A stretch of 64,000 bases of DNA, from NCBI RefSeq assembly GCF_902833225.1, contig NZ_CADFEI010000002.1, positions 1-64,000 of the forward strand, read 5' to 3'. The position numbers were made by a program, and so were the translations under genes. Source of the stretch: Burkholderia sp. BCC1644 (lineage in GTDB: Bacteria; Pseudomonadota; Gammaproteobacteria; Burkholderiales; Burkholderiaceae). Shown here one piece after another: positions 25,963-33,468 of this stretch (positions are counted from its first letter, which is position 1; each line of letters begins with the position of its first letter). The notes under the pieces were generated by a model, which was not told the origin of the DNA, searched no databases, and saw nothing but the letters and a program-made list of their open reading frames with translations.

Positions 25963-26787
25963 ATGCGCGACACCGCCCCCGCGCCGCCCGACGGCGCGCC
26001 CGCCGACGACGCACGCGTGCTGCGTGCGCTTGCCGTGCTCGAAGCGCTGGCATCGGCCGGACAGCCGTACACGCTGTCGCAGCTTGCCGCACGGCTGCAC
26101 ATCCCGAAGGCGACGCTGCTACGCTTGATCGAGTCGCTCGAAGCGCGCGGCTACGTGATCCACATGCCCGACTCGCGCGGCCACGACCGCGGCATCGCGC
26201 TCGGCCCGCGCGCCGCGCAGTTTGCGCTCGCAGCGTTGTCGAACAACACCTTCACGCGCGGCTGCCGGTCGGTGTTGCGCGCGCTCGTCGACGTGCTCGG
26301 CGAGACCTGCAACCTCACCGCGCTCGACGGCGACACGGTGTTGTACGTCGAACGTGTCGAGACCACCGAGCCGCTGCGGCTCGAAATGCGGCCCGGCATG
26401 CGCGTGCCGCTGCATTGCACGGCGAGCGGCAAGCTGTTCCTGTCGCAGATGAATGCGCTGGAGCGCAACGCGATGCTCGCGCGGCTCACGCTGAAGAAGA
26501 TGACCTACCGGACGCTGACCGATGCGCAATTGCTCGCCACCGAACTCGACCGGCTCGCCGCGCGCGGTGTCGGGATCGACAACGAGGAATTCGTGCGCGG
26601 GATGGTGGCCGTCGCGGTGCCGGTGAAGGATGCCGCGAGCGGCCGCGTGCTCGCGGCGCTCGCCGTGCACGCGCCGACCGCGCGCGCGACGCTCAACGAT
26701 CTGCTGGAGAACGTGCCGAAAATGCGCGACGCGGCCACGCGCCTCGCGCCGCTGCTGCATGCGGCAGATGGTGCGCAGCCAAGTTGA
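25963..26787 (+). CDS. IclR family transcriptional regulator
   Basis: 274 residues. An N-terminal winged HTH (YTLSQLAARLHIPKATLLRLIESLEARGYV) and the IclR effector domain with VLGETCNLTALDGDTVLYVERVET, HCTASGKLFLS and RGVGIDNEEFVRGMVAVAVPV. The ATG has GGAGGAG upstream; the longer frame to 25798 is rejected. It probably controls the divergent GMC oxidoreductase-MHS transporter unit. It is similar in outline to the other IclR protein at 13535 but clearly distinct. Confidence 0.92.
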   Translation: MRDTAPAPPDGAPADDARVLRALAVLEALASAGQPYTLSQLAARLHIPKATLLRLIESLEARGYVIHMPDSRGHDRGIALGPRAAQFALAALSNNTFTRGCRSVLRALVDVLGETCNLTALDGDTVLYVERVETTEPLRLEMRPGMRVPLHCTASGKLFLSQMNALERNAMLARLTLKKMTYRTLTDAQLLATELDRLAARGVGIDNEEFVRGMVAVAVPVKDAASGRVLAALAVHAPTARATLNDLLENVPKMRDAATRLAPLLHAADGAQPS

Positions 26788-26798
26788 CGCGACTGCAC

Positions 26799-26854
26799 GC
26801 GGTCATGCGGTCACGCAGTCATGCAGTCATGCAGTCATGCAGTCATGCAGTCAT
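26799..26854. repeat. 8-bp tandem repeat (GCAGTCAT) of seven units
   Basis: Five perfect copies of GCAGTCAT run from 26815 to 26854, preceded by two variants, GCGGTCAT (26799-26806) and GCGGTCAC (26807-26814). The array starts 12 bp after the IclR stop codon and ends inside the stop codon of the convergent gene at 26851. The unit is not a multiple of 3, but lying behind both genes, copy-number change should not alter either protein. Confidence 0.9.
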
Positions 26855-27174
26855 GCAAGGTGATAACGCAGCCAGAAGGTTTCGCGGCACGCGTTGTCGA
26901 ACGTCAGCCGCGACGGGCTGATCGGCTGCGCATCGGGATGATGGAGCACGTCGTAGTCGATCCAGCATTCGGCGCACAGCAGGTCGGACGGTGCGCGGTC
27001 CTGCTCGACCGAGCGGCGCACGATCGCGCCGTTGTCGAAGCGGTATTCGGTTTCATCGCGCGTGACCTCGACATCGTCGTCGGTCCAGCGGTCGTGTGAC
27101 GTTTCATGCGACACGATCTGCACCGGGCCGGCGAGCCCGTGGATCGCGGCGACATAGGAAATGAGCTTGTCCAT
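26851..27174 (-). CDS. Hypothetical protein, 107 aa
   Basis: Not recognised. A small acidic soluble protein (MDKLISYVAAIHGLAGPVQI start; many Asp/Glu/Arg; C-terminus LRYHLA). There is no signal peptide or membrane segment. The frame is open further upstream to 27417, but the ATG at 27174 fits better because the upstream part overlaps the strong hairpin at 27198-27233. Its stop codon is formed by the first unit of the 8-bp tandem repeat. Ribosome binding site weak. Confidence 0.6.
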   Translation of the reverse strand: MDKLISYVAAIHGLAGPVQIVSHETSHDRWTDDDVEVTRDETEYRFDNGAIVRRSVEQDRAPSDLLCAECWIDYDVLHHPDAQPISPSRLTFDNACRETFWLRYHLA

Positions 27175-27197
27175 GGCGAGGCGGCGAACTGGCGGAT

Positions 27198-27233
27198 GGC
27201 CGTTTCGCGCAACGCATGCGGTGCGAAACGGCC
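27198..27233 (-). terminator. Terminator hairpin after the DUF2891 gene
   Basis: GGCCGTTTCGC (27198-27208) pairs perfectly with GCGAAACGGCC (27223-27233), an 11-bp stem with a 14-nt loop, about 60 bp after the DUF2891 stop. No U-tract. Confidence 0.55.
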
Positions 27234-27289
27234 CGAGCGGCGAGTATAGCCGCGCGCCGAAGACCTTGCCGCCGGCGGGGTTTCGCGCG

Positions 27290-28312
27290 CTACGCGTCGA
27301 GCGCGAGCAACGCGAACGTCGCGAGCCAGTGCTCGCCCATGTAGTCGCCGGCCACGTGCGCGAGCGCGCTCGCGAGATGCCGGTCGGCCGCGTCGAGCAG
27401 CTTCGCGCGCCGCGCATCGCCTTCCGGCAGCGCCCCGGCGAGCGCGCGCTGGCACCATGCGCGGCTCAGGTTCAGCCCGTCGAGGTGCGCGATCTTGCCG
27501 TCGCTGCGATCGCTGACCGTCGCCGGCTCGAACAGCGTCGCGGGTTCGCCGCGCGCGAGATCGGGCAGGAAGCGCGCGAACCAGCCGTCGAATTCCGCGG
27601 CCGGCAGCACGCGCCGCATCAGCTCGGCCTCCATCAGCGCGGGCGACAGGAATTCGTCGCCCGACGGCTCCCACGCCTGGCACGCGACATCGTTCAGGTG
27701 CCAGCGCTTCGCGGTATCGACGATCAGCGCCGCGAGCCCGTCGCGCTGCGTGTCGCGCGCGAAATCGAGCGTGAGCGCCAGCGCGAATGCGGTGTTGAAG
27801 TGCGTGCCCACGCGCAGCGGATAGGTCGCTTTCGGCAGGAAGGTCTCGAAGCGCGACACGAACAGGTCGGTGAGCGGCGCCATCGCCTTCGCCCAGCGCG
27901 CGGCCTGCGGCAGCGCGCCCTTCAGCGCGAGCCGCTCGAGCTGCGCGGATAGCGCGAGCAGCCACGCCCAGCCGTACGGCCGCTCGAAGCCGCCGTTGTG
28001 CGGCAGCGCGAGATACGCGCGCTCGCCGGCCACGTTCGCATCGGTGAAATGCGCATCGACGGTCGCGACGATGCGTTCGGCCTCCGGCAATGCCGGATAG
28101 CGTTCGAGCACGCTCAGCACGAGCCAGTAGCCGTGCACGCACGAGTGCCAGTCGTAGCTGCCGTAGAAGATCGGGTGCAGCGCGCGCGGCCCCTGCACGT
28201 CGTGCGGACCTTCGAGCGAATGGGTGAGCTTGTTCGGATATTCGCGGGTCAGGTGCGCGAGCGCGAGCGACGCGAATTTCGAGGCGAGTTCGGGGGTGAG
28301 TCGGTCGGTCAT
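27290..28312 (-). CDS. DUF2891 family protein
   Basis: 340 residues. Conserved blocks: HPIFYGSYDWHSCVHGYWLVL, ALPHNGGFERPYGWAWLL, THFNTAFAL, and ACQAWEPSGDEFLSPALMEAELM. It is rich in Trp/His and looks like an alpha/alpha-barrel enzyme; function unknown. The ATG at 28312 (or 28318) starts about 10 bp after the DUF979 stop, so it is the last gene of a DUF969-DUF979-DUF2891 operon. No signal peptide. The two membrane proteins upstream suggest that it acts on their substrate. Confidence 0.85.
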   Translation of the reverse strand: MTDRLTPELASKFASLALAHLTREYPNKLTHSLEGPHDVQGPRALHPIFYGSYDWHSCVHGYWLVLSVLERYPALPEAERIVATVDAHFTDANVAGERAYLALPHNGGFERPYGWAWLLALSAQLERLALKGALPQAARWAKAMAPLTDLFVSRFETFLPKATYPLRVGTHFNTAFALALTLDFARDTQRDGLAALIVDTAKRWHLNDVACQAWEPSGDEFLSPALMEAELMRRVLPAAEFDGWFARFLPDLARGEPATLFEPATVSDRSDGKIAHLDGLNLSRAWCQRALAGALPEGDARRAKLLDAADRHLASALAHVAGDYMGEHWLATFALLALDA

Positions 28313-28322
28313 GGGCATCTCG

Positions 28323-29273
28323 TCAGAAGCGGAATACGAACGCATACATCAGCAGCGTGTTCACGGCGAGCAGCAGCACGGCTGTCGGCCACTGCGCCTT
28401 GATCACGCCGTTCTTGTCCTTCAGTTCGAGCAGCGCCGCCGGCACGATGTTGAAGTTCGCGGCCATCGGCGTCATCAGCGTACCGCAGAAGCCGCTCAGC
28501 ATCCCGATCGCGCCCATGATTGCCGGGTTGCCGTGGAACTGGTGGACGATCAGCGGCAGGCCGATGCCGGCCGTCATCACGGGAAACGCGGCAAAGCCGT
28601 TGCCCATGATCATCGTGAACAGCGCCATGCCGACCGTGTAGGCCGCGACCACCGCGAACGGCGAATCGATCGGCACCCAGTCCCTCACGAGCCCCGATAC
28701 CACGCCGCCGACGCCCGCGACCGCGAACAGCGCGCCGAGCGCCGCGAGCATCTGCGGCAGGATCGCGGCCCAGCCGACCGCGTCCATCGTGTGGCGCGCT
28801 TCCTTCAGCGCATGCACCGGCGAATCGCGCAGCATCGCGAGCGCGACGACGAACGCGACGATCGTGCCGAGCACGAGCGAGATCAGCGTCACGCTCTTCG
28901 GCTCGACGAACGGCACGAGCTTCAGCGCGAACGTGCCGATCAGCGTGACGACCGGAATCAGCAGCGCGGGCAGGAACAGCCGGTTGCCGAAGCGCTGCGC
29001 GAGCGTCTCGCGCCGCACCGCCGCCGCGTCGCCTGCTTCGTCGGACTTGCCGCGCCCGAGCTTGCCCGAGCCCGCGATCACCGCGAGCGCGATCGCCAGG
29101 CAGCCCGTCACGAAGTGCGGCAGCAGCGCGCCGAACAGGAACGTGACCGCGTAGATCGCCCAGAACGCGAAATTGACGACGCGGCGCGGGTTCGTGCGGT
29201 CCGTCAGGTTGAAGCACGCGAACGCGGCGAACATCAGCCCCGCGAGCGTGTACAGCGATTCGAGGCCGATCAT
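28323..29273 (-). CDS. DUF979 family membrane protein
   Basis: 316 residues with about ten hydrophobic segments. The motifs NPRRVVNFAFWAIYAVTFLFG near the N-terminus and MGNGFAAFPVMTAGIGLPLIV plus GMLSGFCGTLMTPMAANFNIVPAALLEL near the C-terminus are family-typical. DUF969/DUF979 pairs are thought to form a permease, often seen beside peptidase genes in other bacteria. The ATG overlaps the stop of the DUF969 gene (ATGA), indicating coupled synthesis of a two-part transporter. Confidence 0.88.
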   Translation of the reverse strand: MIGLESLYTLAGLMFAAFACFNLTDRTNPRRVVNFAFWAIYAVTFLFGALLPHFVTGCLAIALAVIAGSGKLGRGKSDEAGDAAAVRRETLAQRFGNRLFLPALLIPVVTLIGTFALKLVPFVEPKSVTLISLVLGTIVAFVVALAMLRDSPVHALKEARHTMDAVGWAAILPQMLAALGALFAVAGVGGVVSGLVRDWVPIDSPFAVVAAYTVGMALFTMIMGNGFAAFPVMTAGIGLPLIVHQFHGNPAIMGAIGMLSGFCGTLMTPMAANFNIVPAALLELKDKNGVIKAQWPTAVLLLAVNTLLMYAFVFRF

Positions 29274-29959
29274 CGCGCGCCCTCCTGCTTCACCAGGCCG
29301 AAGCCGCGCGTCAGCCGGCGGTCGAGCAGCGCGAGGCGCGTGCAGTGGATCAGCAGCGCGGCGATCGCGGTCGGGATCGCCCACACCGACAGGTGCAGCG
29401 GCTCGATCGAAATCCCGTTCTGCTCGAGAAAGCCCTTGATCAGCAGGATCGACTGGATCGCGATGAAGATGTCCTCGCCGAAGAACACGGCGACGTTGTC
29501 GGCGCCCGACGCATGCGCGCGGATCTGCTGGCGCACCGCCTCGGGCAGTTCGCCGTGCCGGCCGACGGCGGCGGCTTCGGCCATCGGCGCGATCAGCGGC
29601 CGCACCATCTGCGCGTGGCCGCCGAGCGACGTGAGGCCGAGCGCGGCCGTGGCCTGCCGCAGCACGAAGTACAGCATCAGCACGCGGCCCGTGGTGGCCG
29701 CCTGCACGCGCGAAATCATCCGCTTCGCCTGTTCCTTGAGCCCGTTGCGCTCGAGCAGCGCGATCACCGGCAGCGTCAGCCAGATCAGCCCCATGTAGCG
29801 GTTTTCGGTGAACGCCTTGCCGAACGCACTGACGATGTCGACGAGATTCAGCCCGCCCGCGAGCCCTGTCGCGAGCCCCGCGATCGTGACCACCAGCAGC
29901 GCATTGAAGCGCAGCGCGAAACCGATCACGACGATCGGCACCCCAATCAGCACCAGCAT
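29270..29959 (-). CDS. DUF969 family membrane protein
   Basis: 229 residues, five to six hydrophobic segments. The N-terminus MLVLIGVPIVVIGFALRFNALLVV is a membrane anchor; RYMGLIWLTLPVIALLERNGLKEQAKR and LGLTSLGGHAQMVRPLIAPMAEAAA are typical of DUF969. The ATG at 29959 has AAGGAGGGG. First gene of the operon; its promoter region holds a palindrome at 30048-30067. Probably the partner half of the DUF979 permease; substrate unknown. Confidence 0.88.
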   Translation of the reverse strand: MLVLIGVPIVVIGFALRFNALLVVTIAGLATGLAGGLNLVDIVSAFGKAFTENRYMGLIWLTLPVIALLERNGLKEQAKRMISRVQAATTGRVLMLYFVLRQATAALGLTSLGGHAQMVRPLIAPMAEAAAVGRHGELPEAVRQQIRAHASGADNVAVFFGEDIFIAIQSILLIKGFLEQNGISIEPLHLSVWAIPTAIAALLIHCTRLALLDRRLTRGFGLVKQEGAR

Positions 29960-30047
29960 TTCCCCTCCTTGTGTCGGATGCGCGGCACCCAGGCAACGCG
30001 CTGCCTGCCCGGTTTCGACCGGGCTCGGACGGCGAAATCTAACACGA

Positions 30048-30067
30048 GACTTTATCGATAAAAAGTC
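30048..30067. promoter_or_regulatory. Imperfect palindrome upstream of the DUF969-DUF979-DUF2891 operon
   Basis: GACTT (30048-30052), the self-complementary core TATCGATA (30053-30060), then AAAAGTC (30061-30067). It lies about 90 bp before the DUF969 start in an AT-rich island within GC-rich DNA, as expected for an operator and promoter. No regulator gene is adjacent. Confidence 0.45.
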
Positions 30068-30243
30068 GACAATTTGGTGCTTCGGGTAAACGTTGAAGCG
30101 CGCGGATACCGTGCCCGGGCCGTGTGTCGGCGGTGTTTCATCGGAGGAAACGGCGGCCGGCCGGTCGACCGGCCGGCGCGCGTGGCGGAGCCCATGGACG
30201 CCGACTAAACTGGAAAGCATCGGCAACGGACGGGAGAGCCGCC

Positions 30244-30468
30244 ATGATTGACGTATTCCAGACCATCGGCAGCCGCGCGTTCTCCGCTCATCTGGCGAAG
30301 GACGGGATGGTGACGCTGATGGAGCAACGCCATGAAGTCGACCGCGTGACGCTCGCGACGGCCTATGCCGCGCTCGTCGAGGAGGCCGAGCAGGAAGGCG
30401 ACCTGCTCGACGCGACGGTCGAAGGGATGATGCGCGCGCTGATCCAGGGCTACGCGCGCAGCCATTGA
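30244..30468 (+). CDS. Small hypothetical protein, 74 aa
   Basis: Not recognised. A 74-residue mostly helical protein (MIDVFQTIGSRAFSAHLAKD...EEAEQEGDLLDATVEGMMRALIQGYARSH) with acidic middle and no signal peptide. The ATG follows GGGAGAG, and a strong terminator hairpin follows 6 bp after the stop, which supports a real stand-alone gene. Confidence 0.65.
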   Translation: MIDVFQTIGSRAFSAHLAKDGMVTLMEQRHEVDRVTLATAYAALVEEAEQEGDLLDATVEGMMRALIQGYARSH

Positions 30469-30473
30469 CGACG

Positions 30474-30498
30474 CGGCCGCGCAGCCGCTGCGCGGCCG
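30474..30498 (+). terminator. Terminator hairpin after the 74-aa gene
   Basis: CGGCCGCGCAG (30474-30484), CCG loop, CTGCGCGGCCG (30488-30498): perfect 11-bp stem. No U-tract. Confidence 0.55.
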
Positions 30499-30516
30499 GC
30501 TCCAGGTTGAGCCCCG

Positions 30517-30559
30517 CTAGGGCCTGTTCACGCTAATAACGGGCTTGCGCTGGCCCTAG
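30517..30559. repeat. Inverted repeat between convergent genes
   Basis: CTAGGGCC (30517-30524) and GGCCCTAG (30552-30559) flank a 27-bp AT-richer centre. The right arm contains the stop codon of the minus-strand gene at 30556. It may be the terminator of that gene or one copy of a dispersed repeat. Confidence 0.45.
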
Positions 30560-30984
30560 GCGGCCGGCGTGCCGGCGCCCATGCCGAACCACCTCCCCGC
30601 GCGCAGTTGCCGGTAGTCGGCCTGCGTGAAGATCCTCGGCAAGTTGGCGACGGCGCCGTTGCTGGCGCGGTCCAGTTCGCTCATGAAGGCTTCGACCTCG
30701 TCGCGGCCGGCAAGCAGGATGGTGCTGAAGTAACGTTCACGCTCCGCGTCGGACAGGTTCGTCACGCTCAGCTGGTACGGACGGTGAAGCGCCGCGAACA
30801 GGAAATAGTAGCGCTCGGCGTCGTCGCGCAGCACGCGCACCGCGTCCGGGTCGACCGGAAAATCGCGGTAGAACGACGCATGCCCGCTTTCGATGTAGAT
30901 CCGGTACAGCAACCGGCCGTCGCGCTCGATCACGACCGGTGCGTGCGGGTCGCGGCTGACGAGTACGGTATCGGCCACGGTCAT
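30556..30984 (-). CDS. Hypothetical protein, 142 aa
   Basis: Not recognised. A soluble 142-residue protein with segments VVIERDGRLLYRIYIESGHASFYRDFPVD, a Tyr/Phe-rich middle (RYYFLFAALHRPYQL) and a C-terminal helical part. The ATG at 30984 follows GGGGAGAG. No signal peptide, no membrane segment. Single-gene unit divergent from the cheB/diguanylate cyclase pair. Confidence 0.7.
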   Translation of the reverse strand: MTVADTVLVSRDPHAPVVIERDGRLLYRIYIESGHASFYRDFPVDPDAVRVLRDDAERYYFLFAALHRPYQLSVTNLSDAERERYFSTILLAGRDEVEAFMSELDRASNGAVANLPRIFTQADYRQLRAGRWFGMGAGTPAA

Positions 30985-31330
30985 CCGGCTCTCCCCTTGC
31001 TTTTTTGTCGATGCCGGCACGGTAACATGCCGGCTTACGCGGGCTGCACCGGCACGGTCCGTTGGCCCGGCATGCGCCGGCGCACGGCCCCGCCACCCTT
31101 TGTCACCTGGAAACGCCGCGCCGTCATAGAGGAAACGCACTGAAACGGCACAATGCGCGAATTTTTCGATTGCCGCCGTCCGCGCCGCATGACAGCATTC
31201 GGGGCGTCGCCAACCAAAAAGAATGCCGTGCCGTCCGGCCGCCGATGCCGCTCGCCGGCGCCGAACAGGCAGCCCCTTCCATGAACCCGGCCAACCACCA
31301 ATACTACGAACCGACCGGAGAATTCCGCTT
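30985..31330. other. Divergent intergenic region upstream of the CheB-like gene
   Basis: 346 bp. It must hold promoters for the hypothetical gene (minus) and the cheB-like gene (plus). A GGAG at 31317-31320 serves the GTG start at 31331. No clear operator or gene seen. Confidence 0.4.
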
Positions 31331-32335
31331 GTGAACATCGGCATCGTCAACGACCTCCCGCTTGCCGTCGAGGCGATGCGCCGTGCGATCGCGCGACGGC
31401 CCGAGCACCGCGTGCTGTGGGTCGCGACCGACGGCGCGCAGGCCGTCGAACTATGCGCGGCGCAGCCGCCCGACGTCGTGCTGATGGACCTGGTCATGCC
31501 GAAATTCGACGGGATCGAAGCGACGCGGCGGATCATGCGATCCGAACGACCGTGCGCGATCCTGATCGTGACGAGCTGCATCGGCGCGAATGCGTGGCGC
31601 GTGTTCGAGGCAATGGGCGCCGGTGCGCTCGACGCGGTCGATACGCCGCGGCTCGGCGACGGCGCGGCCGGCGACACGACGAAACTGCTGCTCGCGAAGA
31701 TCGACCAGATCGGCCGGCTGCTCGACGCGCCGGGCGGCACGCGCCTCGCCGGCACGGCCGCGCGCGCCGGCGGCGGCCCGCTGATCGCGATCGGTGCGTC
31801 GGCCGGCGGCCCCGGCGCGCTCGCGTCGATCCTCGGCGGCCTGCCGGCCGATTTCAGCGCACCGATCGTGATCGTGCAACACGTCGACCGCGCGTTCGCG
31901 GAAGGCATGGCGCAATGGCTCGACGGCCAGACGCCGCTTGCGGTGCGCGTCGCGCGCGAAGGCGACCGCCCGCAGCCGGGCGTCGCGCTGCTCGCCGCGA
32001 CCGACGATCACCTGCGCATCACGCGCGCCGGCACGCTCGAATACACGCGCGAGCCGGCCGCCACGCCGTATCGCCCGTCGGTCGACGTGTTCTTCAACAG
32101 CCTGACCGAACACTGGCCCGGCCGCGTGATCGGCGTCCTGCTCACGGGCATGGGACGCGACGGCGCGATCGGCCTGAAGGCGCTGCGGATGAAGGGCTAC
32201 CATACGATCGCGCAGGACGAGGCGACCAGCGCCGTGTACGGCATGCCGAAGGCGGCCGCGACGCTCGGCGCGGCGCGTGCGATCCTGCCGCTCGGACGCA
32301 TCGCGGGCGAGCTGGCGGCGCTCGCGCGGATCTGA
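31331..32335 (+). CDS. CheB-type chemotaxis methylesterase response regulator (WspF-like)
   Basis: 334 residues from a GTG start with GGAG upstream. A receiver domain (1-125) with phosphoacceptor D53 in VVLMDLVMP is joined to a methylesterase domain with the catalytic triad S157 (GASAGG), H184 (VQHVD) and D277 (GMGRDG). It is followed 55 bp later by a receiver-GGDEF protein, the wspF-wspR arrangement in which WspF demethylates a surface-sensing receptor. The other wsp genes (receptor, CheA, CheR, CheW) are not in the window, so this is a detached pair. Confidence 0.88.
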   Translation: MNIGIVNDLPLAVEAMRRAIARRPEHRVLWVATDGAQAVELCAAQPPDVVLMDLVMPKFDGIEATRRIMRSERPCAILIVTSCIGANAWRVFEAMGAGALDAVDTPRLGDGAAGDTTKLLLAKIDQIGRLLDAPGGTRLAGTAARAGGGPLIAIGASAGGPGALASILGGLPADFSAPIVIVQHVDRAFAEGMAQWLDGQTPLAVRVAREGDRPQPGVALLAATDDHLRITRAGTLEYTREPAATPYRPSVDVFFNSLTEHWPGRVIGVLLTGMGRDGAIGLKALRMKGYHTIAQDEATSAVYGMPKAAATLGAARAILPLGRIAGELAALARI

Positions 32336-32390
32336 GCCCGATGAACATGCGCAACACCCATGCCCGCCCTCGCAACACACCGCATCGAAC

Positions 32391-33455
32391 ATGACTAGCG
32401 ACCTGACCCGCCCGCCGGGCAGCCCGACCACGCCGAGCGCCGACGCGCCGGCCATGGTGCTGCTGGTCGACGACCAGACGATCGTCGCGGAAGCCATACG
32501 GCGCGCGCTCGTCGACGAGGAAGGCATCGACTTCCACTACTGCCCGCGCTCGGACGACGCGATGGCCACCGCGATCGACACGCGGCCGACCGTGATCCTG
32601 CAGGACCTCGTGATGCCCGGCACCGACGGGCTGAGCCTCGTGAAGTCGTATCGCGCGAACCCCGCGACACGCGACGTGCCGATCATCGTGCTGTCGACGC
32701 AGGAAGAGCCCGTGATCAAGAGCGCCGCATTCGCGGCCGGCGCGAACGACTACCTCGTGAAGCTGCCCGACCGCATCGAACTCGTCGCGCGCATCCGCTA
32801 CCACTCGCGCTCGTACATGAACCTGCTGCAGCGCGACGAAGCCTATCGCGCGCTGCGGCAATCGCAACAGCAACTGCTCGAAGCCAATCTCGAACTGCGG
32901 CGCCTCACGCATTCCGACGGCCTGACCGGGCTGTCGAACCGGCGCTATCTCGACGAATACCTGGCCGCCGAATGGCGTCGCGGCACGCGCGAGCGCAGCG
33001 AGCTGTCGATGCTGATGATCGACGTCGACAATTTCAAGCTGTACAACGACACGTACGGACACGTGTCGGGCGACAGCGTGCTCAAGCAGATCGCCTCGAC
33101 CATCGAGCGCTGTCTCGGGCAATCGGGCGATCTCGCCGCGCGCTTCGGCGGCGAGGAGTTCGCGGTCGTGATGCCGGCCACGTCGCCGGGCGCCGCGCGG
33201 TTGCTCGGCGAGAAGATCCGGCTCGCGGTCGAGGCGCTGCGGCTGCGGCACGCGCATTCGTCGACCGGCAACACCGTGACGATCAGCATCGGCGGCGCGA
33301 GCATCGTGCCCGCGCCCGGCCTGCCGACGACCGTGCTGATCGAAGCGGCCGACCGCGCGCTGTATCGCGCGAAGCACGAGGGCAAGAACCGCGTGGAGAT
33401 CGAACCGTCGCCGACGCCGCCCGGCGCCGGCGGGTTCGGCGCGCCGCGCGACTGA
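32391..33455 (+). CDS. Receiver-GGDEF diguanylate cyclase response regulator (WspR-like)
   Basis: 354 residues. An N-terminal receiver domain (about 18-140; phosphoacceptor Asp in VILQDLVMP), a coiled-coil linker (LRQSQQQLLEANLELRRL) and a GGDEF domain with an intact GGEEF active site. It should make cyclic di-GMP when phosphorylated. The usual allosteric I-site RxxD before GGEEF reads QSGD here, so product inhibition may be weakened. No strong ribosome binding site at the ATG; translation may be helped by the preceding cheB-like gene. Confidence 0.9.
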   Translation: MTSDLTRPPGSPTTPSADAPAMVLLVDDQTIVAEAIRRALVDEEGIDFHYCPRSDDAMATAIDTRPTVILQDLVMPGTDGLSLVKSYRANPATRDVPIIVLSTQEEPVIKSAAFAAGANDYLVKLPDRIELVARIRYHSRSYMNLLQRDEAYRALRQSQQQLLEANLELRRLTHSDGLTGLSNRRYLDEYLAAEWRRGTRERSELSMLMIDVDNFKLYNDTYGHVSGDSVLKQIASTIERCLGQSGDLAARFGGEEFAVVMPATSPGAARLLGEKIRLAVEALRLRHAHSSTGNTVTISIGGASIVPAPGLPTTVLIEAADRALYRAKHEGKNRVEIEPSPTPPGAGGFGAPRD

Positions 33456-33468
33456 TCGCGCGCGCCGC

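Noticed and set aside
26799-26854. Tandem repeat considered as a CRISPR array
   Set aside because: Units are 8 bp and directly adjacent with no spacers, and no cas gene is in the window.
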